Assembly (NCBI GenBank): GCA_038380795.1
Contig: CM076263.1
Coordinates: 10,902,709 to 10,966,708 of the forward strand
Source: Pyrocephalus nanus
Taxonomy: Eukaryota; Chordata; Aves; Passeriformes; Tyrannidae
Direction of reading: 5' to 3'
DNA: 64,000 nt
Of the stretch, positions 26,401 through 38,400 are shown one piece after another. Both the position numbers and the translations under genes were made by a program. The notes below the pieces were generated by a model. The model did no database searches. It was not told where the DNA came from and saw only the letters and a list, made by a program, of their open reading frames with translations. Numbering within the stretch: the first letter of the stretch is position 1; the number at the start of each line of letters is the position of its first letter.

Positions 26401-29400
26401 ATTCTTGAAGTGTGTCCCATTATCTGACTCAATCCGCTCTGGGGTGCTGTGCCGCCACAGGACCTGTTTTTCGAGGCCCAGGATGGTATTTCTGGCAGTG
26501 GCGTGGGGCACCGGATGCGTCTCCAGCCATCCAGTGGTGGCTTTCACCATGGTGAGCACATAGCGCTTACCTTGGCGGGTCTGTGGCAATGTGATATAAT
26601 CAACCTGCCAAACCTCCCCATATCTGTATTTATTCCACCGTCCACCATACCACAGGGGTTTCAGTCTCTTAGCCTGTTTAATGGCAGCGCATGTCTCACA
26701 GTCATGGATAACCTGAGAGATAGCATCCATGGTTAGATCCACCCTCAGTCTTGTGCCCATCTGTAGGTGGCATCTCTGCCCTGATGGCCGGCGGCATCAT
26801 GGGCCCATCGTGCTAAGAACAGTTCGCCTTTGTGCTGCCAATCTAGGTCTACCTGTAACACCTCAACTTGTGCAGCTCGGTCTGCCTGTTCATTGTTGCG
26901 ATGTTCTTCATTGGCTCGATTTTTGGGCACGTGGGTGTCTACGTGGCGGACTCTCACAATCAGTTTCTCTACCCGGGTAGCAATGTCTTGCCATATATCA
27001 GCGGCCCAGATGGGTTTTCCCCTACATTTCCAATTGGTCTTCTTCCATCTGTCCAACCACCCCCACAGGGCATTGGCCACCATCCATGAGTCCGTGTAGA
27101 GGTAAAGTTTTGGCCACTTCTCTTGTTCAGCAATGTCCAATGCCAGCTGGACGGCTTTGAGTTCTGCGAATTGGCTTGATTCACCCTCTCCTTCCATAGC
27201 TTCTGCAACTTGTTGTGTGGGACTCCATACAGCTGCTTTCCATTTACGTTTCATCCCTACAATAGGGCAGGAACCATCAGTAAAGAGTGCATAGCGTATG
27301 TCTTCTTCTGGTAGTTGGTTGTATGCTGGGGCTTCCTCCGCCTGTACCACTTGCTCCCCTTCTTCTTCTTCTGCTAGACTAAAATTCTCACCTTCTGGCC
27401 AGTTCGTGATGATCTCTAGGATCCCAGGGCAATTTGGGTTTCCAATGCGGGCGCGCTGCGTGATCAGGGCGATCCATTTGCTCCAGGTGGCATCAGTGGC
27501 ATGATGCGTAGAGGGCGTCTTCCCTTTGAACATCCAACTCAATACCGGTAGCCGAGGTGCCAGGAGGAGCTGTTCTTCTGTGCCAATCACCTCTGAGGCA
27601 GCTTGTACTCCCTCATAAGCTGCTAGGATCTCCTTTTCTGTTGGAGTGTAATTGGCTTCCGACCCTCTGTAGCTTCGGCTCCAGAATCCAAGTGGGCGGC
27701 CTCGGGTCTCACCAGGCACCTTCTGCCAGAGGCTCCAGGAAAGGCCCTTATCCCCAAATGCAGAGTAGAGCACATTCTTCACATCTGGTCCTGTCCTGAC
27801 TGGCCCAAGGGCTACAGCATGGGCAATCTCCTGTTTAATCTGTTCAAATGCTTGCTGTTGTTCAGGACCCCACTGGAAATCATTCTTCTTGCGGGTTACC
27901 AGATAGAGAGGGCTTACGATCTGGTTGTACTCGGGGATATGCATCCTCCAAAAACCTATGGCACCCAGGAAAGCTTGGGTTTCTTTCTTGCTAGCTGGGG
28001 GGGCCATTGCTGTGATTTTATTGATGACTTCAGTCGGGATCTGACGACGTCCATCTTGCCACTTTACTCCCAGGAACTGGATCTCTCGGGCAGGTCCCTT
28101 GACTTTACTATTTTTGATGGCCAACCCAGCGTCCAGGAGAATCTGTATGATCTTCTTTCCTTTCTCAGAGACCTCTTCTGCTGTGTCCCCCCATACGATG
28201 ATGTCATCAATGTACTGAAGGTGTTCTGGAGCTTCACCTTTCTCTAGCATAGCCTGGATCAATCCGTGGCAGATGGTGGGGCTGTGTTTCCACCCCTGGG
28301 GCAGTCGGTTCCACATGTACTGCACGCCCCTCCAGGTGAAAGCAAACTGCGGCCTGCACTCTGCTGCCAAGGGAATGGAGAAGAACGCATTCGCGATGTC
28401 AGTAGTGGCGTACCACCTCGCTGCCTTAGACTCCAGCTCGTACTGGAGCTCCAACATGTCTGGAACAGCGGCACTCAGTGGCGGGGTGGCTTTATTCAGG
28501 CCACGATAGTCCAGAGTCAATCTCCATTCTCCGTCAGACTTATGCACAGGCCAGATGGGGCTGTTGAAGGGGGAGTGGATCCTGCTGATCACTCCTTGAC
28601 TTTCCAGCTCACGGATCATCTTATGGATGGGGATCACAGAGTCTCGGTTCGTTTGGTACTGCCGACGGTGCACTATTGTAGTGGCAATTGGCACTCGCTG
28701 TTCCTCAACTTTCAACAGTCCCACAGCAGAAGGGTTCTCCGAGAGGCCGGGTAGTGAATTCAACTGCTTAGCTGCTTCTGTCTCCACAGCAGCTATCCCA
28801 AAAGCCCACCTATGTCCCTTGGGGTCTTTGAAATACCTATTCCTAAGGTAGTCAATGCCCAGGATACATGGGGCATCTGGACCAGTCACAATGGGGTGTT
28901 TCTGCCACTCCTTCCCGGTCAAGCTCACTTCAGCTTCCAACACGGTCAACTGCTGTGACCCTCCGGTCACCCCAGAAATGGAAATAGCCTCTGGTCCCAC
29001 ATGTCCTGAGGGCATTAACGTGCATTGAGCGCCAGTGTCAGCCAAAGCCTTATATTCTTGTGGGTCTGATGTGCCAGGCCATCGGATCCACACCGCCCAA
29101 TAGACACGGTTGTCCCGTGCCTCTACCTGGCTAGAGGCAGGGCCCCTCTAATACTGGTCTCTGTCCTGCTCGTCACAGTTTTCCGTCTGCAAATACCAGC
29201 GGGAGGTACCTTCTAGCGGGTCAGATCCCTGCCCACGGGATACCGGCACTGCACTCACTTTCATGGACTTTGTTTTTCTCTGGTCCTTCAACTCTTGTAC
29301 TTGGGCTGCCAAGACATGGGTGGGTTTCTTGTCCCACTGTCCCATGTCTTCTCCATGGCCAGATAGGAAATACCACAGCTCGGTTCGTGAGGCCTGTCTC

Positions 29401-32400
29401 CCCTCTCTGGCTGGGGGGCGCCTGGTTCTCACTGGTGCCACCTGGGAGCTGTTTTTCTCCGTCTTTTCTAGGATTTTCTCCTGTTGATCTTGTAGTTTTG
29501 TAGCTATGGTAGTGAGGTTATTGATCGAGGTCTCTACGGAGGAAACGCGGGCTTGTAGTGATTCTTGGACCATACTGTTGTACATCCGAAGTTTATTTGT
29601 TATAAACGCCACTGGCTCTCTCTTTTCCCCAGCCTCCAATGATGTCAGGTAACTGATGTGTGCAGGTGGCCCCATCCGTATGAGGGTCCACCACATGTAT
29701 GGTGTACATCTAACCTTGTCGGGATCGTGATTAGCTTGCATATCCCTTCCAAACAGTACCTCCAACAGTGCCATTTCCCTCAGGCGTCGGATCCCCTCCT
29801 CCATGGTATTCCAGCTCTTCGTAAGATGGTCTGCCTGGAAGGCCTCTTTGTGAATGAACTTCTCTCTCCCAGCATCCAGCAGCCGTGCCCAGAGAGACAG
29901 GGGCTTTGATTCTCTCACAAATGCCTCTTCAATGCCCACATCCTGGGCAATAGACCTCAAGGACCTTGCTTCACCACCATCAAGGTTTATGGCATCACCT
30001 GTGGAATCCCAAACTCAGATCATCCAGGTTAGTATGGGTTCATTCGGCTGACGAATGACGTCTGCCCGTAATTTCCGGAGATTGTCATACGATAAGGACT
30101 CAGTGATGATTTCTGGCTCCGGGTTGGCTGCCTGTGAGGGTCCTGCCTCCCCATCATCATCAACTGGGGGGGCTGATTTGGTCTTATATTTTCTCTTTTG
30201 GATAGGTGCAACCTCCATTGACTTGTTTGGTTCCTTGGAACTGGCCTGATCTGGAGTCACCCTTGTATCAGACCTCTCGTTTTCATCTTTTCTTTTTCCC
30301 TGTGAGGGCTGCACCATACTGAGCACCTTTTTGTAGGCAACGGCTAAAGCCCCACATGCATCTGCCACCTGCCTCTCTATGGGTTTACCATGACTTCTCT
30401 CCCTCACAGCTATTATTATCTGTGTAGGGTCTAGGAGTTTTTCGAGAGCGAACTTCCATGCTGTAGGAACTGAACCACTTTCTAGAAATTTACCCAAGTC
30501 CTCCCACGGCCCATGCCATTCGAAGTTTCCCACCCCTGGGGCTGGCTTCTGTGCCCGTTCCTGGTAAATCCTGGGCCTAACTATGAATATTAGATATGAC
30601 ACCGTGGCACAAGCTTGCACGAAAAACCCAAAATGTAAAACGTCTCTTACATCTAAAGAGAGTTTAAATTTCTCAGAGGCCGTTGTATTAGAACCAAAGG
30701 GAAAATGTAGGAAGGGTTGGGCAAATATACCTCCCTGTGTTTCTCCATAGGGATAGGTGCCATTATCCTTATAACCCCAAAGGAGACAGTGTAGGCTAGA
30801 GCAGTAATATATCCTTGAGAACATGTCCCGAAGGAAAATAACAGGTGCTGAGTTTGCTATGTCATAAAACCAGTGTGAGATCTCAAACATACTTATTACA
30901 ATGAGGGTCATAGTGTCTGAGCTGAAAAACATCGACAGGTGAGACATAGATTTCGGCATAATTATATACCACAGAAAAGCAGCGAGCTTAGACTTCATGG
31001 TGCCTACAGGTTCACAAACACGTATAAAGTCACAAAAGGGCAGTTATTCCTTTTCCACTTTTCCTCTCTCAAAGCCCTACGTTGGGCACCAAAAATGTCC
31101 CAGTTTAAATGGGACAAGGGTCTTCTGCTGAGGATGGATTAGGAGGAAAAGACCCAAACTTCTTTTCTAAGCAATTATTAATCCAAAACCAAGAGGCTCT
31201 GATTGAAGGGAAAAAAAAAAAAAAAACAAATTATGGAAAAGGGAAAACTTCCTTGCTGAAGTCAGAACTATGACACATTTACTTTTTAAATTATTTCTAT
31301 GAAGTGGTTTAAAAGACAGTTTGAAAGAGAAAAGAGAAAAATAGCATTGTTGTGATGCAGAAATACAGCATGCCAACTCTCATTGTGTTTCCAATGCTTT
31401 GGGAAATTTAGCAGACCTGCTCAGGTTATTTCTGTCTCAGTTTTGAAAGATAGAGACTGACAGGTGTAGAATCAATGACACTGATCTGGAGAGGCATAGC
31501 TACCAAAGGTGACCCAGAAATGTTTTCCAGTATGGCTTATTAATAACAGGCTGTGTCTTGTTTGTGTTTTAACTACTCCAGAGTCTTTCTTTAGTGTTTA
31601 CAACAAAGTGAAGCCACTCATTTCTCCTATCTTTGCAGTGTGATGCCAGGGCTGTTTTCCTTCAGTGTTTCCTGGTGCCTAACACAGCAGCTTTGCCTGG
31701 TCTTGGAAGCTCTGCTTGGAGACATAGGCCTTTCTGCTGCACAGCACTGAGGTCTGTTGGTGTCCTGCAGAAGCATGGTGCTAGTTTGTTACATACTTCA
31801 ACTGTAACATCAGCAATTCTTATGCTGGGAAATTGCTATGTGGAGAGGTTTTTTGGGAGAGCTGGCCACCACTGGGCTCAGATTTCATAGAATCATAGGG
31901 TTTAGATTGGAAGGAACCTTAAAGATCATCTAGTTCCAACTCCCCTGCCCTGGGCAGGGACACTTTCCATTAGACTGTGTTGCTCCAAGTCCCATCCAGC
32001 CTGGCCTTGAACACTTCAGTAGCATTCTGGGCAGCCTGTCTCAGTGCCTCACCACCCTCACAGCAGAAAATTTCTTCGTACTACTGCATCTAAATCTACC
32101 CTCTTTCAGTTTGAAGCTGTTCCCCTTGTCCTATCTTTACATGCCCCTGTAAAAAGTCCCTCTCCAGCTTTCTTGTAGGTTCCCTCTTAGGTACTGGAAG
32201 GAGCTGTAAGGTGTCCCCAGAGCCTTCTTCCATGAGCCTTGCACATGGAAGATAAGGTGGTGATTGGTGAAACATGGCTTCACTAAAGGCAACTCATACC
32301 TGACAAATTTGTTGTCCTTCGACAATGGGGTTACAGCAGTGGTGCATGAGGGAAGTGCAGCAGACATCATCTGCCTGGACTTGTGTGAAGCATTTGATAC

Positions 32401-35400
32401 TGTCCTGCACAACATCCTTGAGTCCAGCCTGGAGAGTCATGCTTTTGTTGGATGGACCACTTGGCATATAAGGAATTGGTTGGATGGTTGTGCTGAAAGG
32501 ATTGTGGTCCAAGTGGAGACCAGTGACAGGTAGTGTCCTTGGGGTTGGTACTGGGACCAATACTGTTTAACATCTTCGTTGGTGACATGGACAGTGGGAT
32601 CAAACCCTGAAAGTTTGTAGAGGTGATTCTGCCCCTCTTCTCTGCTCTCGTGAGACCCCATCTGGGGCACTGCATCCAGCTGTGGGATCCCCAGCACAGG
32701 AAAGATGTTGACCTGTTGGAAAGAGTCCAGAGAAGGACATTAATTTGATCACAGGGCTGGAGCACCTCTCCTTTAGGGAAAGGCTGAGAGATCTGGAGCT
32801 GTTCAATCTGGAGAAGGTTCTAGTGATACCTTATAGCACCTTCCAGTACCTAAAAGGGACTTAAAAAAAGGGGGGAGAGGGACTTTTCACAAGGATGTGT
32901 TGTGGTAGGACAATGGGGAATGGCCTTAAGCTGAAGGAGAGTAGGTTTAGATTAGATATTAGAAAGAAATTCTTTATTGTGAAGGTGGTAAGGCACTGGA
33001 GTACATCGCCCAGAGTGGTTGTGGACTCCTCATCCCTGGAAGTGTTCGAGCCAGGTTGGATGGGGCTCTGAGTAACCTGGTCTAGTGCAATTTTCCCTGC
33101 CTGTGGTAGGGGGCTTGGAGATAAGATGATCTTTAAGGTTCCTTCCAACCCAAACCATTTTCTAATTCTATGATTCTTTTTTCCAGGCTGAACAACCCCA
33201 ACTCTCTCAGCCTGTCTTTACAGGAGAGATACTCCAGCCCCATGATCATCTTCATGGCCTCCTCTGGACTTGCTCCAGCAGGTCCATGTCCTTCTTATGT
33301 TGAGGACCCCAGAGCTGGATGCAGCACTGCAGTTGGGGTGTCATGAGGGCAGAGCAGAGGGCAGAATCACCTCCCTTGACCTGCTGGCCCCATAATTCTT
33401 CTGATACAGAGCAGGACATGTTTGCTTTCTGAGCTGTGAGTGCACGTGGGTCATGTCCAGCCTCTCATCCACCAGCACCCCCAAGTCCTTCTCCTCAGGG
33501 GCTGCTCTCAATCCACTCTCTGCCCAGCCTGTGTTTGTGCTTGGGTTTACCCAGACCCAGGTGCAGGACCATCATTTGGCCTCCTTGAACCTCATGAGGT
33601 TCACATGATTCCACTGGTTACACTTTAGAGTGTTCCGCAGTGCCATGTGGGAAGGGAGCTCTTTGGATGAGAGGGCTATTGATCCCTGTGCATATACATT
33701 GATGCATTTGTTTGCATAATTAGGATGAAGCTGACTAACCAGAAGAACACGATGGATTCAATTATATAACTGTGCATAATGTGATTAAAGGCTTTGGAAT
33801 GTGCTTGAAAGCAAAAAGGAGAAACAATTACACATTGCAATACAGGTTTGTTAGCTCCATCATTGTCTGTTCCCTTAAGGTGTGACATGTTTCTTTTAAG
33901 ATATTTTCTTTTTCATTTTCTTTGTTAATAAGCCTATAAACAAAATTTTCAATACCACCCAGATTTTTATTTGAAGTATAGTACTATAGTACATTATTTT
34001 AAGCAGAAGGCGGAGATGATAATTTTTCATGCTTAAAGAGATACTTGTAAGTTTTTGCTTATAATCAAATGGCTTCTTATTATAAAATGCTTGAACTGAG
34101 AGGAACAGACACCGAAACCCTGTATTTTCTCTATTTGTCTTGTTGGATACTGTATGTATCATCCCACTGAGTCCTGCTATGATGAACTCTGGCTCAGTTT
34201 TTGACATTACCACCTAAATTTCCTTTTGCCCCTGTCCTTTAGGACCTTTACTTGGTAAATTGTCCACATGCAATAAAATGGGGATGCTTAAATTAATGAG
34301 GTCTAGGTACTAGTAAATTTCTTAGAGGTAATATTTATAAACTTTCGTTAGGAGGTTTAACTCCTCAGCAGTATCTCTTTAAGAAGGTATAAAAAAACCA
34401 TTCTCAGAGTAATGAAATGGGGGGGGTGGGGGGGTAAGACTTTCCACACTACCACCCTGCCCCTGACTCAGTCCTTTCTATAAACAATAAATCAGTTTTA
34501 AGGCCATGGAGAAAATCCACTTTTGGCATAAGTTGACACAGTCCCATTGTTGCTCCCACTTACATAGCACAGACTATTGCCAAGTGCAGTTGTAATAGAA
34601 CCTATCTGGAAATCTGACTCTGTCATTGTAGTCTTATTTTGCCAGATAGGTTTTTTTTAATTGTTCAGCTTCCTTAAACAACAAAACAGGGCTTTCCAGT
34701 TTGGAATTTGATCATTTAAGTCCCACTTAAACTAACAAAAAAGGGTTTTCAAAGAGATCCCTTTCAGGAGCGGATAGGATTCATTCATGTGCTGCACTTT
34801 CCACAAGATCAAGTGTTCAAATGGGCTGTTATTTTAAGAAGCTACTGCCATTATTGAAGCAGGGTGGGAGGGTGAGGGTGGGGGAATGATTTTGGAAAGG
34901 ATTTACAGTGTATAAATGGTTGCACTTCCTTGTCCCAAAGTTATTTTGTCAGTGTGCCAGTCCATCCCTGCCATGTTTGCATGTTTCTGCAAGGTACTGA
35001 ACTAGAATTAAATGCTTTTGGCTATTAAGTAAAACAATAGATCTCTCTACATTTTTTTGAACTGCAACTGCATCAGCTGTTGTTTAATAAAATGAGTCTG
35101 ACAATAGCACAAAAAAGCTTTAGAAACCTCCACAGATTTGCTCTTTAAGGACTCTTTCACAAAACTATTGCCAATAACAGTTAATGATATATTTTTGTTT
35201 GAAAGAAAATGTTCATCCCTTGGGGGCTGAATTAAAAATAAATTTTGCAGCATATTCCAAGTGCAAATACTTTATATTTATTATGTACATAGTATTCATT
35301 TTTGTTTCCTTCCTTTCAGATCTTACTGTATAAGGAGGTGGGGTGAGTGGCATGTAGAACTTCACTTTTCAAAAATAAATCAGGTTTTAATTACCTTTGA

Positions 35401-38400
35401 GAGAAAATGTTTCCTTGTATGTAATAATGTTTATCTTAAGTGCAGTAGGCTGACATCCTGGCTCCCCTCTTCCTCCTGGGACACAGCAAAGAGACCCCAA
35501 CCCCCTCCTGAAGGGAAAGGGGAAAAAGGGACAAAAAGGAAACTAAAACAGATATGCACAATCAAAACCTGGGAACAACTCAATAAAGAACTAATAAAAG
35601 GAAATGTTATTACTCTCCTTGAGATAGCAGAATCGCGCCAGTTGACCGCTGGCACTCTCCGTCTCCCAAGGCCTGCAAGGCCTCACTAGGCCTCACTCCT
35701 CCAACACAGGCAGAACTGACAGCAGAGAACCTGCACCTTCAGATCCACCGGAAGAGAAGAAAGGAAGACGCTTCTCTCCCTTCTTATTTGTACTCTGGTT
35801 TATGTAAAAATTGTATGGAATCCTGGGAACATGGCTACTTCCTTGATTATGAGTCATTTACCAGGATGGCCTAGACTAAAACTATCACCTTTAAGGTATT
35901 GGAAGGTTACATAGAATCATAGAATATGCTGAGTTGGAAGGGGTCCAGAAAGATCATCAAAGTCCAGCTCCTGGCCCTTCACAGGACAACCCCAGCAATC
36001 ACCCCGTGTGCCTGAGAGTGTTGTCCAAACACTTCTTGAACTCTGTCAGGCTTGTGCTGTGGCCACTTTCCTGGAGAGCCGCTTCCAGTGTCCAACCACC
36101 CTCTAAGTGAAGAACTTTTTCCTGATATCCAACCTAAGCCTCCCCCGACACACCTTAAGGCCTTTCCTTTGGGTTTTGTCACTGGTCACCACGGAGAAGA
36201 GATCAGTGTCTTCCCCTCCTCTTCCCCTTGTTATAAGGTCTCCCCTCAGTCTCTTCCAGGCTGAACAGACCAAGTAACCTCAGCCACTCCTCATACAGCT
36301 TTCCCTCCGGACTCTTCACCATCCTTGTGGTCCTCCTTTGGGTGCTTTGTAAGAGCTTTATATCTTTCTTACATTGTGGTGCCCAAAACTGCACGTGGGA
36401 CTCAAGGTGAGGCTGCCCCAGTGCAGAGCAGTGCGGGACAATCCCCTCCCTCGTCTAACTGGTGATGCTTTTGCCTGACGTCCCCCAAGATGCCTGATGC
36501 CCCCCAGCCCTCCTGGCTGCCAGGGCTCTGCTAACTCATATTCAACTTGGCCATCAGCAAGACCACCAGGTCCCTTTCCATCTCACTGCTTTCCAGCATC
36601 TCATTCCCCAGTCTGTACATACCTCCAGGGTTGCCCTATCCCAGGAGCAGAATCCGGCACTTGCCCTTGTTAAACTTCATATAGTTGGACATTGCCCAGT
36701 GCTTTAATTTGTCCAGCTCTCCTTGCATGTTCTCTCTGCCTTTTGGGGAATTATCAGCTCCTCCCAATCATCTGCAAACTTACTTAGTATCCCTTCAAGT
36801 CCTGCATCCAAGTAATTTATGAAGAGGTTGAAGAGCACTGGGTCTGCAGTGGAGCCCTGTGGAATCCCACTAGTGATAGGTTGCCAGTCTGATGTCACCC
36901 CATTCACTGTAATTCTTTGCACCTGACCCATGAGCTGATGAATATACATGATGTATTCATCCATCTGGGATGGATATTTTGTCCAGAAGGATACTATGAG
37001 ATACAGTATCAAAAGCTTTACTGAAATGCAAAAACGTTACATCAACTGGCTTCACTTGATCAGATGGGGGGGTTACCTTGTCATGAAAGGAAATTAGGTT
37101 TGAAAAGCAGGACTTTCCCCTCATGAAGCCATGAGCATGAGCAATGAGTGCATTATCTTTCAGGTGTTTTTCAATATCTGTTAGAATAATCTTCTCCCTA
37201 ACTTTACCAGGCACTCAAGTGAGACTGATGAGCCTGTAGGGTCACCCTTCTTGTCCTTCTTGAAAACTGGGACAGTGTTAGCCAGCTTCCAGTCAACTGG
37301 GACCTCTCCAGATTCCTATGACTGTTCAAAAATCATCAAGATAGGTTTTGCGATGACATCAGCAACTCTTTGCGTATTCTCAGATGAATCCCATCAGGCC
37401 TCATAGATTTGTAGGAACCCAGCTGGAGGAGCAGATCCCACACAAGTTCAGGGTCAACTGAGAGTTTATCGTTCTCACAGCCACAGTCCTCCAGCTCAGG
37501 GCACTGGGACGCCCTTAACCAGTGACCCTTCAGTGTTGAAGACAGAGGCAAAAAAACCACTAAACATCTCTGCCTTGTCCATGTCCCTGTTGGTGAAGTG
37601 ACCATCCTCATCCTGTAACAGGCTAATGGAACTTCAGTATGAACTAGAGGCCAGGGCACAAAGTAGTGCCACCATTGCCAATGTGCTTTTCTCTGCTCCT
37701 TTAGCAGCAGAGTACAGGCAACAGTTTGCATTCACCTTGAGGGGCATCCAACTAGGGATCCTCAGTCTAACACCATGCTCTAGAAGATGGGTTTTTTTGT
37801 ACAGACTCTGTGTCACCTCTTAAAAGTGTTTAAACACTTAAGTCGGGAAAGCATATTAGCCTTCTGACTTTTGAAAATCATACCAGGGTAGGAACCGCAA
37901 GAAAGGTCTACTGCCTGAGGATTGTCAGATCTCCAGGAATGGAGTTCACTAGTGTTCCAGAGACCTGATTTTATCTCTGAGAAAAAAAAAAATTAAATAT
38001 ACTTTTATCACAGTGTTTAGGGTCCAGATGGTCACAATAATGTCTAGGCTTCAGAACATGGACAAAGTAAGGAAGACCACAGGGATCTCAACCTGTGTTT
38101 TATCTCTAGCCAGCAGATGGCTGAAATCTGGTTCTTATGCCAAAATATATTGTAAAGTTTATTTCCATGAGAGATCTGTTTGTAGGAATGTTTGCCTCTC
38201 CAAATCTTTCCTGAAGTTCTTTTCGGGTTCAAATCATGATTGTTCTTTTTTTGTCCCCCCTTTGCCCTGCAGCATTGTTATGAATATAATTTAAGATGTT
38301 GATATTAAGTTCCCTGAAAAATTGCTTTCCACTTTAGACAAACACTTAGAAATTCTAATGACACTGTAGGCCATGGCTGGACAAAGCTGTCTGCTGCCAG

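Larger units (their letters stand above)
24984..31275 (-). mobile_element. Endogenous retrovirus, class III / ERV-L-like, env-less provirus
   Basis: This is a complete provirus in reverse orientation to RAI14. From right to left it has a 5' LTR (180 bp, internally deleted), a primer-binding site resembling tRNA-Lys, gag, pol with protease, reverse transcriptase, RNase H and integrase, a short purine-rich stretch and a 3' LTR of 819 bp. Both LTRs have TG...CA ends, and the provirus is flanked by a perfect 5-bp duplication (CATTT). Integrase ends only 163 bp before the 3' LTR, so env and dUTPase are absent. The 5-bp duplication, lack of env, lack of a Cys-His zinc knuckle in gag and in-frame TAG between gag and pol all suggest a class III element. 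The shared LTR parts differ by one transition and the length of an A/C run, so the insertion is fairly recent. Defects are an in-frame TGA in gag, and a TGA, a frameshift and a TAG in integrase. Confidence 0.93.

Noticed and set aside
28266..28754. 162-codon + strand open frame
   Set aside because: It is the opposite-strand shadow of the provirus reverse transcriptase.
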